Shown: in pieces, positions 16,060 to 25,969 of the stretch | How positions within the stretch are numbered: position 1 is the first letter of the stretch | How the letters are laid out: each line of letters opens with the position of its first letter | From: Mxb001 sp964537955 | GTDB taxonomy: Bacteria > Actinomycetota > Actinomycetes > S36-B12 | DNA: 33,900 nt | Assembly (NCBI GenBank): GCA_964537955.1 | Contig: CAZICY010000018.1 | Span: 1-33,900 of the forward strand | Direction: 5' to 3' | Made by a program: the position numbers and the translations under genes | Notes under the pieces: generated by a model | Database searches by the model: none | Told to the model about the DNA's origin: nothing | Seen by the model: only the letters and a program-made list of their open reading frames with translations

Positions 16060-17484
16060 GTGACCGCACTCCATGACCTCACCGCCCTCGAGCAGGCGGC
16101 CGCGATCCGCAGCCGCACCCTGTCGCCGGTGGAGCTCGCCGAGCACTACCTCACGCGCACCGAGGCTCTCAACGACGCGGTGGGTGCCTTCATCACCGTG
16201 ACGGCGGACCTGGCGCTGGATCAGGCGCGCGCGGCAGAGCAGGCGGTCATGGACGCCGCCGATCCCGACGAGTTGCCCGTGCTCCACGGCGTGGTCGTGC
16301 CGGTCAAGGACCTGCAGTTCCTCGCCGGCGTCCGATGCACGATGGGGTCGGCGACGTACGACATCACGCCGTTCGGCGACGACCACGTCGTCACGCGCCT
16401 GAAGCAGGGCAACGTGGTCATGACCGGCAAGACGAACACTCCCGAGTTCGGGCTGCCCTGCTACACCGAGCCCTCCATCGCCCTGCCCGCGCGCACGCCG
16501 TGGGACCTGTCGCGCTCCGCCGGCGGGTCGAGTGGCGGGGCGGCCGCCGCGGTCGCCGCCGGACTCGCCCCTGTCGCGCACGGCTCCGACGGTGGCGGAT
16601 CGGTGCGCATCCCCGCGAGTGTGTGCGGCCTCGTCGGCATCAAGACATCGCGCGGGCGCACGTCCATGGGCCCCCTGCGCGATCCCGTGGGCGAGTTCCC
16701 CGTCAACGGCCCGCTCGCGCGCACGGTGCGCGATGCGGCGGCCCTGCTCGACGTGATGGCCGGAGCGTTCCCCGACGATCCCTATCCCGCTCCGCCGCTG
16801 CCGCCCGGTGAGACCTTCCTCAAGGCGGCCGGCCGCGAGCCGGGTGTGCTGCGCATCGGCCGATTCCGCACCCCCCTGATCGCAGACTCCGAGGTGCACC
16901 AGGACTGCATCGACGCTTACGACTCCGCGAGCATGCTCCTCGAGGAACTCGGCCACGTCGTCGAGGACTTCACGCCCGCCTTTCCCGACACGATGGTCCA
17001 GACCTTCGAGACCATCTGGTCTGTCCTGGCGCTCCTTACCCCGGTCGATCCCGCGCGCGAGGGTGATCTCATGCCGCTCACGCGCTACCTGCGCGAGCGA
17101 GGCGCCCGTGTGAGCGGCCTGGAGCTCGCCGGTGCCGTGTCCTTCGCCCGGATCATCGCCCGTGGGGTCATCGCCGCGGCGGCGCCGTACGACGTGCTCC
17201 TGTCGCCGACCCTGGCGCAGCCCTCCGTGCCGGTGGGGCACTTCACCGCCGGCGGCGACCCTGCCGAGGACTTCGCGCGGCAGAAGGCCTTCACCCCCTT
17301 CACCGCGCTGTTCAACGTCACGGGCCAGCCGGCGGTGTCCGTGCCCCTGCACTGGAACGCCGAGGGCCTGCCGATTGGCGTGCAGTTGGTGGGACGTCCC
17401 TACGACGAACTCACGCTCATCTCGCTCGCCGCCCAGCTCGAGCAGGCGCGTCCCTGGCTCGGCCGGCGCCCGGAGATCTGGTGA
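16060..17484 (+). CDS. amidase signature family enzyme
   Basis: 474 residues from GTG 16060. The Ser-cisSer-Lys triad of the family is visible: Lys83 in VVPVKD, cis-Ser157 in SAGGSSGG and nucleophile Ser181 in DGGGSVRIPAS, with the 24-residue Ser-Ser spacing typical of peptide amidase. The GLVGIKTSRGR segment follows as expected. Such enzymes hydrolyse carboxylic amides (aryl, fatty-acid, peptide or nitrile-derived); the substrate cannot be told from sequence. It is unlikely to be GatA because no gatB or gatC is adjacent and the protein resembles stand-alone amidases. The GTG start fits both the conserved DLTALEQAAAIRSRTLSPVEL N-terminal helix and the promoter. Its stop codon overlaps the start of malQ (GTGA), so the two are translationally coupled. 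Confidence 0.92.
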   Translation: MTALHDLTALEQAAAIRSRTLSPVELAEHYLTRTEALNDAVGAFITVTADLALDQARAAEQAVMDAADPDELPVLHGVVVPVKDLQFLAGVRCTMGSATYDITPFGDDHVVTRLKQGNVVMTGKTNTPEFGLPCYTEPSIALPARTPWDLSRSAGGSSGGAAAAVAAGLAPVAHGSDGGGSVRIPASVCGLVGIKTSRGRTSMGPLRDPVGEFPVNGPLARTVRDAAALLDVMAGAFPDDPYPAPPLPPGETFLKAAGREPGVLRIGRFRTPLIADSEVHQDCIDAYDSASMLLEELGHVVEDFTPAFPDTMVQTFETIWSVLALLTPVDPAREGDLMPLTRYLRERGARVSGLELAGAVSFARIIARGVIAAAAPYDVLLSPTLAQPSVPVGHFTAGGDPAEDFARQKAFTPFTALFNVTGQPAVSVPLHWNAEGLPIGVQLVGRPYDELTLISLAAQLEQARPWLGRRPEIW

Positions 17485-19661
17485 GCGCAGTGCAGCCCGA
17501 CGGCGCCCTGCGCCTCGACGACCTCGCCTGCGCCTACGGGGTCGCGGTCGACTACTGGGATCAGGCGGGGCAGTTGCGCCGCTCGTCCGATGAGGCCATC
17601 GCGGGTGTCCTGCGCGCGCTCGGTGCGGATCCGACAGACGAGGCCACGATCGCAGTGAGCCTCGAGGAGCGAGACCTGCGCGACTGGCGCCGCACGCTGC
17701 CGCCGGTCGTCGTCGCGGTGCAGGGCGGGTACTCCCACGTCTGGGTTCACGTGCCGCATGGGACTCCGGTGCGCGTGTGGATCGAACTCGAGGAGGGCGG
17801 GGTCATCGAGCCCCAGCAGAGCGATCGCTGGGTGGATCCGCGCGTCGTCGACGGCCGGCTCGTCGGCGAGGCGACCTTCGTCGTCCCCGCGGACATCCCG
17901 CTGGGCTGGCATGCCATCAAGGCACGCACACATGATGACGCGGGTGAGGACGTGGTGAGCGAGTCGACGCTCATCGTCACCCCCGAGAGGCTGCATCCCC
18001 CGGCACTCTCCTCGGCCGCACGCCTGTGGGGCCTCATGGCGCAGATCTATTCCGTGCGCTCGCGGAGGTCCTGGGGGATCGGCGACCTGGCCGACCTCGC
18101 CGACCTCGCCGCGTGGTCGGGCTACGAACTCGGCGCCGACTTCGTGCTCGTCAATCCCCTGCACTCCGCGGCCCCGCTCGTGCCGATGACGCCCTCCCCC
18201 TACCTCCCGGCCACGCGACGCTTCCCCAACCCGATCTACCTGCGCATCGAGGACATCCCGGAGTTCGCCTACCTCAGCGGGTCCGAGCGCAAGGCGGTCC
18301 GGAGACTGGGCAAGTCGCTGCGCACCCTGAGCCCGGACCTGCTCGACCGTGACGCGACGTGGCATGCGAAGTCGGCTGCCCTCGACATCCTGCGCCGTGT
18401 CCCGCTCACTCCAGGCCGCCAGGCGCGCTACGACGCCTACGTCGAGCGGGAGGGCGCCGGCCTCGTCGACTTCGCCACCTGGTGTGCGCTCGCCGAGGAG
18501 CTGGGTCCCAAGTGGCAGCGATGGCCGAAGGCCCTGCAGCATCCCTCGTCGCCGGAGGTCGCCGCATGGCGCGCGGATCACGCCGATCTCATCGAGCGGC
18601 ACCTGTGGATGCAGTGGCTCCTCGACGAGCAGATGGAGCGGACTCAGGAGTCCGCCGTCGAGGTCGGCATGCGCGCGGGAATCATCCACGACCTGGCTGT
18701 GGGAGTCGGCGCCGATGGCGCCGATGCATGGGCCCTGCAGGACGTGCTTGCCACCGGCGTCAGCGTCGGCTGCCCTCCCGACATGTACAACCAGCTCGGA
18801 CAGGACTGGGCGCAGCCCCCATGGCGACCCGACGCGCTCGCCGACGTCGCCTACGTCCCCTACCGCGACATGCTGCGCACCCTGCTGCGGCACTCAGGGG
18901 GAATTCGCGTCGACCACATCCTCGGGCTCTTCCGGCAGTGGTGGATACCCGAGGGGGCGCGTGCGTCGGAGGGGGCTTACGTCGCCTTCGATCATGAGGC
19001 GCTCGTGGGCATCCTCGCGCTGGAGGCCCACCGTGCCGGGGCGCTCGTGATCGGCGAGGACCTCGGGACCGTCGAGCCGCGCGTGCAGGAATTCCTGTAC
19101 GCGCGAGGAATCCTCGGCACCTCGATCCTGTGGTTCGAGCGCAAGTCGGGCGGCGTGCTCAAGGCTCCCGAGGAGTGGCGCGCAGATGCGCTGGCGAGTG
19201 TGTCCGTGCACGACCTGCCGCCGACAGCCGGCTATCTCGCGGGTGAGCACGTGCGCATCCGCGCGGAGCTCGGACTCCTCGCGGGCTCCGCGGAGGACGA
19301 GCGCGCATCGGACGAGGCGGCGACCCGAGAGTGGCTCGATCTCGCCGTGGAGCGCGGCTGGCTCGCTGACAGTCAGGCCGACATCGATGCGCGCGTCATC
19401 GCGCTGCACCGGATCGTGGCTGCCTCGCCCGCGCGCCTCGTCGGCGTCTCGCTGCCTGATCTCGTGGGCGACGTACGCGCGCAGAACCAGCCCGGCACCG
19501 ACCAGGAGTACCCGAACTGGCGCGTGCCCCTCGCTGACGGATCCGGCGTACCCGTCGCGCTCGAGGACCTAGGCCGGGCGCCGCTGCTGGATCAGCTCCT
19601 CGCGACCGTCCGGCCGGACAGCCCCGCTCCGCGCCGCCGCGGTGCGGCTCCCCTAGGCTGA
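17481..19661 (+). CDS. malQ: 4-alpha-glucanotransferase (amylomaltase, GH77)
   Basis: 726 residues from GTG 17481, which overlaps the amidase stop as GTGA and has GGAG at 17472-17475. MalQ transfers alpha-1,4-glucan segments between malto-oligosaccharides and releases glucose; it acts in the cytoplasm in maltodextrin and glycogen turnover. An N-terminal extension of about 160 residues, as in the longer proteobacterial and actinobacterial forms, precedes the catalytic (beta/alpha)8 barrel. GH77 residues: nucleophile Asp478 in IRVDHILG, acid/base Glu526 in GEDLGTV, and transition-state stabiliser Asp578 in SVHDLPPT. WGIGDLADL and FVLVNPLH are further signatures. The coupling to an amidase gene is not an obvious metabolic link. 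No other glycogen gene is in the window. Confidence 0.95.
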   Translation: MSAVQPDGALRLDDLACAYGVAVDYWDQAGQLRRSSDEAIAGVLRALGADPTDEATIAVSLEERDLRDWRRTLPPVVVAVQGGYSHVWVHVPHGTPVRVWIELEEGGVIEPQQSDRWVDPRVVDGRLVGEATFVVPADIPLGWHAIKARTHDDAGEDVVSESTLIVTPERLHPPALSSAARLWGLMAQIYSVRSRRSWGIGDLADLADLAAWSGYELGADFVLVNPLHSAAPLVPMTPSPYLPATRRFPNPIYLRIEDIPEFAYLSGSERKAVRRLGKSLRTLSPDLLDRDATWHAKSAALDILRRVPLTPGRQARYDAYVEREGAGLVDFATWCALAEELGPKWQRWPKALQHPSSPEVAAWRADHADLIERHLWMQWLLDEQMERTQESAVEVGMRAGIIHDLAVGVGADGADAWALQDVLATGVSVGCPPDMYNQLGQDWAQPPWRPDALADVAYVPYRDMLRTLLRHSGGIRVDHILGLFRQWWIPEGARASEGAYVAFDHEALVGILALEAHRAGALVIGEDLGTVEPRVQEFLYARGILGTSILWFERKSGGVLKAPEEWRADALASVSVHDLPPTAGYLAGEHVRIRAELGLLAGSAEDERASDEAATREWLDLAVERGWLADSQADIDARVIALHRIVAASPARLVGVSLPDLVGDVRAQNQPGTDQEYPNWRVPLADGSGVPVALEDLGRAPLLDQLLATVRPDSPAPRRRGAAPLG
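19654..19659 (+). promoter_or_regulatory. -10 element inside the end of malQ
   Basis: TAGGCT ends 6 bases before ATG 19666. Its last T is the first base of the malQ stop codon TGA (19659-19661), so the promoter is embedded in malQ. It predicts leaderless transcription of the small membrane-protein gene. Confidence 0.55.
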
Positions 19662-19665
19662 CGAC

Positions 19666-20043
19666 ATGCGCTCCCTGCTTGCCCCGGCCGCCGCAGCGGC
19701 CGTCCTCGCGGTCACGTCGCTCGCGCTCGCCGCCCCCGCCGCGGCGTCCGAGCGAGGCGTGGTCTACGACGGTGACGAGCCCGGCCCCGGCTACACCACG
19801 CTGGAGGCCCTCGCCCTGTTCGTCGGCATCCCCGCCTTGATGATCGTCCTCATCGTGGTGGGCGTCTACGGGCCCGGCTGGGCCAAGACCCGCTCAGGAT
19901 CGACCGATGTCGACGTCACGGGCGAGCCGGTGTGGCTGTCGAGCCCCGCGGGCACCATGGCGGCTCCCAGCGGCCCCGGCATCCTCACGCCCGGCGGTCC
20001 TACCGATCACGAGGAGAGGGGTGGGGCCAGTGCGCGCTGGTGA
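19666..20043 (+). CDS. small membrane protein of unknown function
   Basis: 125 residues. A signal-peptide-like segment (about 1-27, ending AAPAAA-S) is followed by a short extracytoplasmic stretch (ERGVVYDGDEPGPGY), one strong transmembrane helix (about 48-66, LALFVGIPALMIVLIVVGV) and a low-complexity cytoplasmic tail rich in Gly, Pro, Ser and Thr. I do not recognise a domain. It starts 4 bases after malQ but has its own -10. Its 3' end overlaps the DUF5130-like gene by 14 bases, indicating co-translation; this pairing suggests the two proteins work together, though that is inference. Confidence 0.8.
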   Translation: MRSLLAPAAAAAVLAVTSLALAAPAAASERGVVYDGDEPGPGYTTLEALALFVGIPALMIVLIVVGVYGPGWAKTRSGSTDVDVTGEPVWLSSPAGTMAAPSGPGILTPGGPTDHEERGGASARW

Positions 20044-20413
20044 ACTCACGCCCGGGCAGCGCGCGGAGGTGCAGCGCCTGCTCGAGCACGCCGAGCGGCA
20101 GTCCGGCCTGACCTTCAGCGCCTACCTGGGCGCGTGGTCGGGTGGGCGTCCTGGCGCGGAAGCGCTCCTGCAGCGCCTGGCCGACCCGGACCGCACTGTC
20201 CTCGTGGCCGTCGATCCGGCGGGCCGCGAACTGGAGATCGTGACGGGGCGCCTGGCTCGCATCCCCCTCGACGATCGGGCCTGTGGCCTCGCCGCCCTGT
20301 CGATGACGAGCTCCTTCACGACCGGCGACATCATGGGTGGCCTGCGTGATGGCCTCTCGGTGCTCGGCGAGCACGCCCGGCGCATGCGCGTCGAGCACGT
20401 CGACCAGCCCTAG
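20030..20413 (+). CDS. DUF5130-like protein (tentative)
   Basis: 127 residues from GTG 20030. A helical N-terminus (LTPGQRAEVQRLLEHAERQSG) leads to a TPM-like alpha/beta region (LTFSAYLGAW ... TVLVAVDPAGRELEIVTG ... IPLDDRACGLAALSMTSSF). The layout resembles the actinobacterial DUF5130 family, itself related to the TPM fold; I assign this from memory and function is unknown. AGAGGGG at 20014-20020 is the likely ribosome binding site; another GTG at 20021 would add 3 residues. The gene overlaps the end of the membrane-protein gene. It converges on pepN, with the large hairpin (20419-20503) beginning 5 bases after its stop codon. Confidence 0.7.
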   Translation: MRAGELTPGQRAEVQRLLEHAERQSGLTFSAYLGAWSGGRPGAEALLQRLADPDRTVLVAVDPAGRELEIVTGRLARIPLDDRACGLAALSMTSSFTTGDIMGGLRDGLSVLGEHARRMRVEHVDQP

Positions 20414-20418
20414 GGCAC

Positions 20419-20503
20419 GCCCTCTTCTTGCGCCGAGTGGGCAGTTGTTGTGTGGGTGCCCCCCAAGGGACGACGCAACAACTGCCCACTCGGCGAAGAG
20501 GGC
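20419..20503. repeat. 85-base stem-loop between convergent genes (possible bidirectional terminator or dispersed repeat)
   Basis: GCCGAGTGGGCAGTTGTTG (20432-20450) pairs without mismatch with 20476-20494, and GCCCTCTTC (20419-20427) pairs with GAAGAGGGC (20495-20503). A 4-base bulge (20428-20431) interrupts the left strand, giving 28 perfect base pairs around a 25-base loop. It fills most of the gap between the DUF5130-like stop (20413) and the pepN stop (20519). There is no T-tract on either side. Functionally it could end transcription from both directions. Its length and perfection exceed a normal terminator, so it may instead be a copy of a palindromic intergenic repeat family. Confidence 0.9.
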
Positions 20504-20518
20504 CTTCGGTGCAGCAAC

Positions 20519-23068
<2,550 letters not shown>

Positions 23069-23074
23069 GCTGTC

Positions 23075-23080
23075 ATCCTG
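23075..23080 (-). promoter_or_regulatory. candidate extended -10 of pepN
   Basis: On the minus strand TGCCAGGAT gives a TGn-extended CAGGAT hexamer that ends 6 bases before GTG 23068. The first base deviates from T, so it is weaker than others here, but position and TG extension support it. Confidence 0.45.
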
Positions 23081-23106
23081 GCAGACGCCATGGGCAGGGG
23101 CGGGAG

Positions 23107-23112
23107 TACCTT
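23107..23112 (+). promoter_or_regulatory. -10 element of the DsbA-like gene
   Basis: TACCTT ends 6 bases before ATG 23119. With the pepN element on the other strand it makes a divergent promoter pair whose start codons are only 50 bases apart. Confidence 0.6.
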
Positions 23113-23118
23113 CGCCGC

Positions 23119-23745
23119 ATGACGACACCGGCCCCCACCCCCGTGGACTTCTGGTTCGATCCCATCTGCCCCTGGGCCTGGATGACCTCGCGCTGGATGC
23201 TCGAGGTCGAGAAGGTCCGACCGGTGCAGGTGCGCTGGCACGTCATGTCGCTGGCGGTGCTCAACGAGGGCAATGAGGTCCCCGAGGAGTACCGCGAGCT
23301 CATGCTCAAGGCATGGGGCCCCGTGCGCACGATCATCGCGGCGCAGCGCGACTACGGCGATGACGTCGTCGGCCAGCTCTACACCGAGATCGGCACGCGC
23401 ATTCACCCCGGCGGCAAGGACTATGAGACCGCCGTCGCGGAATCGGTCGCGGCGCTCGGGCTGCCTGAGTCGCTCGTCGCAGCCGGCACCTCGGGCGACT
23501 TCGATGCCGAGCTGCGCGCGAGCCATGCCGAGGGCATCGGCCTGGTCGGCCAGGACGTCGGCACGCCGGTGATCGCGGTGCCCGGTCCGGGCGGCGAGCG
23601 CGTGGCGTTCTTCGGCCCGGTGGTCACGCCCGCGCCGAAGGGGGAGGCCGCCGGCCGGCTGTGGGACGGAACCTTGTTGGTCGCGGGCACGCCCGGCTTC
23701 TTCGAGCTCAAGCGCACCCGCACCGCCGACCCGGTCTTCGACTAG
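23119..23745 (+). CDS. DsbA-family thioredoxin-fold protein, Rv2466c (Mrx-2)-like
   Basis: 208 residues, no signal peptide, so cytoplasmic. It follows the pattern I recall for M. tuberculosis Rv2466c, a mycothiol-dependent oxidoreductase: VDFWFDPICPW near the N-terminus, WHVMSLAVLNE, AWGPVRTII, QDVGTPVI with the cis-proline, and a C-terminal FFELKRTRTADPVFD. The active site reads CPWA (Cys21 followed by Ala24) where Rv2466c has CPWC, so this is a monothiol form that would rely on mycothiol for the resolving step. The family reduces mycothiol mixed disulfides and nitro-compounds. It is divergent from pepN and shares its final CTAG with the stop codon of the convergent DUF429 gene. Confidence 0.92.
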   Translation: MTTPAPTPVDFWFDPICPWAWMTSRWMLEVEKVRPVQVRWHVMSLAVLNEGNEVPEEYRELMLKAWGPVRTIIAAQRDYGDDVVGQLYTEIGTRIHPGGKDYETAVAESVAALGLPESLVAAGTSGDFDAELRASHAEGIGLVGQDVGTPVIAVPGPGGERVAFFGPVVTPAPKGEAAGRLWDGTLLVAGTPGFFELKRTRTADPVFD

Positions 23746-24401
23746 GCGCAGATCCTCATCGGGCGGCCCGCGCCGTCGCGCGGCACCTCGCCGGCCGGGA
23801 GCGTGAGCGCCTGGCCGGTCGCGATGCGCGCCGCGGACCAGGCGCAGGCGAGGGCATCGAGGCCGTCGTCACCGTAGGCGGGGTCGCCGAGATCGGGCAG
23901 CCATCCGCGCAGCAGGTCGAGCCTGCGCGCACGTCCCTCCACCGTCTTCTTGCGCTCGTCGACGGGGTGACCTTGCATGAGCGCGAATGCCAACTCGGGA
24001 TGGCATTCGACGATGCGCGGATCGTCGGCAATCGCATCGACTTCGCGGATCGATGCCAGGAGATTCCACGTCTGCTTGGACAGCGACTTGCCGGTGGCGG
24101 CGATCGCCGCTGCGCAGGCCGCCGCGTAATCGTCGACGTGGCCCAGGCTGACACGCGGCGGAGATGGGAAGACACGCGTGCCATGAGGCTGCAAGAGCCT
24201 GCGGGCTGCGATGTCGCACGCTCGTGGACCGTCGTCGGAGAGCCCGATGGGCATGTCGATGGCGATGACCGCGAGGTCAGGGGCGAGTGCGGGCGCCAGC
24301 GGGGCGACGTAGTCGAGCGACTCCAGGCGCGGGTCCCCGCTGATGTCCACCACTGCCACGACCCAGCCGCCACGGCGACCATCCGCTCCGGCAACGCGCA
24401 C
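23742..24401 (-). CDS. DUF429 domain protein
   Basis: 219 residues from GTG 24401. DUF429 features: N-terminal VAGADGRRGGWVVAVVD, the acidic IAIDMPIGL motif, the conserved CDIAARRLL segment and ECHPELAFALMQG. The fold is thought to be RNase H-like, but no biochemical activity is established to my knowledge. GTG 24401 is chosen because the family N-terminus begins right there and CAGCAT ends 6 bases upstream; an alternative GTG at 24434 would add 11 residues and leave only 5 bases to the nei start codon. It is divergent from the nei-like gene with 38 bases between start codons. In mycobacteria this position near nei2 is, from memory, held by rpiB. Confidence 0.85.
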   Translation of the reverse strand: MRVAGADGRRGGWVVAVVDISGDPRLESLDYVAPLAPALAPDLAVIAIDMPIGLSDDGPRACDIAARRLLQPHGTRVFPSPPRVSLGHVDDYAAACAAAIAATGKSLSKQTWNLLASIREVDAIADDPRIVECHPELAFALMQGHPVDERKKTVEGRARRLDLLRGWLPDLGDPAYGDDGLDALACAWSAARIATGQALTLPAGEVPRDGAGRPMRICA

Positions 24402-24407
24402 GCTGCG

Positions 24408-24431
24408 ATGCTGCCAGACCGGTGGCAGACT
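24408..24431. promoter_or_regulatory. bidirectional promoter with palindromic operator-like core (DUF429 / nei)
   Basis: CAGCAT on the minus strand (24413-24408) ends 6 bases before GTG 24401, and CAGACT on the plus strand (24426-24431) ends 8 bases before ATG 24440. Both are preceded by TG (TGGCAGCAT and TGGCAGACT), an extended -10 pattern. Between and overlapping them lies CTGCCA (24411-24416) N6 TGGCAG (24423-24428), a perfect inverted repeat. A dimeric regulator bound there would cover both -10 boxes. Confidence 0.5.
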
Positions 24432-24439
24432 CACTCGCC

Positions 24440-25249
24440 ATGCCCGAGGGTCACGTCGTCCACCGCCAGGCGCGGCGGATCCAACGCACCTTCCGAGGCG
24501 GGGAGTTGCAGGTCACCAGCCCCCAGGGGCGCTTCGCCGAGGGGGCGGCGCTGCTGGACGGATCGACCATCGTGAGGGCGGATGCGCTGGGCAAGCACCT
24601 GCTCGTCGACTTCGATGACGACCGCACCCTGCACGTGCACCTCGGCCTCTACGGCAAGTGGCGCTTCGCCAAGGGGCCTGCGCCCGAGCCCGTCGGCCAG
24701 GTGCGGCTGCGACTCGAGAGCGAGACGGCGTACGCCGACCTGCGCGGGCCGACGGCCTGCGAGGTGCTCACGCCCGACCAGGTCGCCGCACTCGCGGAGC
24801 GGATCGGCCCCGATCCCATCCGCAAGGACGCGGATCCCGAGCGCGCGTGGGCGCGCATCTCGCGCAGCCGCGCGCCCATCGGCGGCCTGCTCATGGACCA
24901 GTCGGTCTTCGCGGGCGTCGGCAACATCTACCGCGCCGAGGCGCTCTACCGCGCTGGCATGGATCCCTATCGACCCGGTCGGGAGGTGAGCCGTGAGGAG
25001 TTCACCGTCATGTGGGCGGACCTCGTCGAGCTCATGCGTGACGGCGTGCGCAAGGGGCGCATCGACACCGTCCGCGAGGAGCACTCACCGCGGGCGATGG
25101 GGCGCCCGCGCCGTCGCGACCGGCACGGCGGGGAGGTCTACGTGTATCGCCGCGAGGGGCGCGACTGCCTGGTCTGCGGCGACGAGATCGCCTGGTCGGA
25201 CATGGCCGGACGCAATCTCTACTGGTGCCCGACCTGCCAGGCGCACTAG
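24440..25249 (+). CDS. Fpg/Nei family DNA glycosylase/AP lyase (Nei2-like)
   Basis: 269 residues. ATG 24440 is fixed by the family rule that Pro2 and Glu3 are catalytic: the protein begins MPEGHVVHRQARR. Pro2 is the Schiff-base nucleophile and Glu3 the general acid. Next come the beta-sandwich with KHLLVDFDD and LHVHLGLYGKW, the helix-two-turn-helix (MDQSVFAGVGNIYRAEALYRA) and a C-terminal zinc finger with CxxC (DCLVCGD) and CPTC, four cysteines in all. It excises oxidised bases and nicks the abasic site in base excision repair. MPEGHxxH and the context match mycobacterial Nei2 rather than MutM. It converges with the DUF3159 gene, sharing CTAG. Confidence 0.93.
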   Translation: MPEGHVVHRQARRIQRTFRGGELQVTSPQGRFAEGAALLDGSTIVRADALGKHLLVDFDDDRTLHVHLGLYGKWRFAKGPAPEPVGQVRLRLESETAYADLRGPTACEVLTPDQVAALAERIGPDPIRKDADPERAWARISRSRAPIGGLLMDQSVFAGVGNIYRAEALYRAGMDPYRPGREVSREEFTVMWADLVELMRDGVRKGRIDTVREEHSPRAMGRPRRRDRHGGEVYVYRREGRDCLVCGDEIAWSDMAGRNLYWCPTCQAH

Positions 25250-25917
25250 TCGGCGGCCTGCGCTGCGGCGGGGATGCGCGGCTGGCGGATGCCGGGATGG
25301 TCCGGGGGCAGCGTGCGCTTGATCACCCACCATGAGGCGGCGATCGTGATCGCGACGAGGCCGTAGAACAGGAACGGCGTCGCACCGAGCCATGCGAGCT
25401 GCCCGGCCTGGATGAGCGGAATCTGGATCGCCGCGCGCACCAGGCTGAGGATCGCCCACAGCCAGGTCACGCGCGAGTAGGCCTTGAGCAGGTCGGGATC
25501 CTGGCGCCAGCGCATCCCGGTGCCCATGAGCGGTCCGATGATGACGCCCATGAGGGGGCGCTTGATGAAGATCGAGCCGGCGAAGGCCAGGGCGCTGAGG
25601 ATGTTGGCCAGGACACGGATCTCGAAGAAGCCCATCGGATCGTCCTGGTAGGCGGCGAAGAGGGCCGCGACGGCCACGCCCAGCAGGCCGGAGAGCACCC
25701 GGACCGGCTTCTCTCGCCGGACGAGCTTGACCGCGGCGAGGAGCAGGGCGACGCCGAGGGCCACCCCGACCGCGATGGCGAGGCTGTTGCCCGAGGCGAA
25801 GTAGGCCAGGACGAAAAGCACGGTGGGAGCCATGGACTCGACCGCGCCCCAGGGGCCGCCAAGGAGCACCCGCAGCGGGTGGCGGTCGTCGACCTCCGGG
25901 GCCTGCTCCTGGCTCAC
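25246..25917 (-). CDS. DUF3159 multi-pass membrane protein
   Basis: 223 residues from GTG 25917. The start SQEQAPEVDDRHPLRVLLGGPWGAVES is followed by five or six hydrophobic segments (about 30-45, 48-66, 78-93, 105-135, 160-178, 185-205), with basic loops between. This matches the actinobacterial DUF3159 family of integral membrane proteins, whose function is unknown. GTG 25917 is chosen because the family N-terminus starts there and a TACCCT hexamer ends 6 bases upstream; earlier in-frame starts would extend far into the divergent gene. Two bases of its stop codon are shared with the nei stop. Confidence 0.88.
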   Translation of the reverse strand: MSQEQAPEVDDRHPLRVLLGGPWGAVESMAPTVLFVLAYFASGNSLAIAVGVALGVALLLAAVKLVRREKPVRVLSGLLGVAVAALFAAYQDDPMGFFEIRVLANILSALAFAGSIFIKRPLMGVIIGPLMGTGMRWRQDPDLLKAYSRVTWLWAILSLVRAAIQIPLIQAGQLAWLGATPFLFYGLVAITIAASWWVIKRTLPPDHPGIRQPRIPAAAQAAD

Positions 25918-25923
25918 TCGTCC

Positions 25924-25929
25924 AGGGTA
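25924..25929 (-). promoter_or_regulatory. -10 element of the DUF3159 gene
   Basis: TACCCT on the minus strand ends 6 bases before GTG 25917; leaderless transcript predicted. Confidence 0.6.
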
Positions 25930-25957
25930 TCGCCGCGACTTAGGCATCCCTAACCCG

Positions 25958-25963
25958 TACCGT
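25958..25963 (+). promoter_or_regulatory. -10 element of the secreted protein gene at 25970
   Basis: TACCGT ends 6 bases before ATG 25970. The same hexamer at the same distance precedes vkor. Confidence 0.6.
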
Positions 25964-25969
25964 GGGGCT

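Noticed and set aside
16060..17484. GatA subunit of the tRNA amidotransferase
   Set aside because: The amidase triad would also fit GatA, but there are no gatB or gatC genes alongside and the gene is coupled to malQ, so a stand-alone amidase is the better call.
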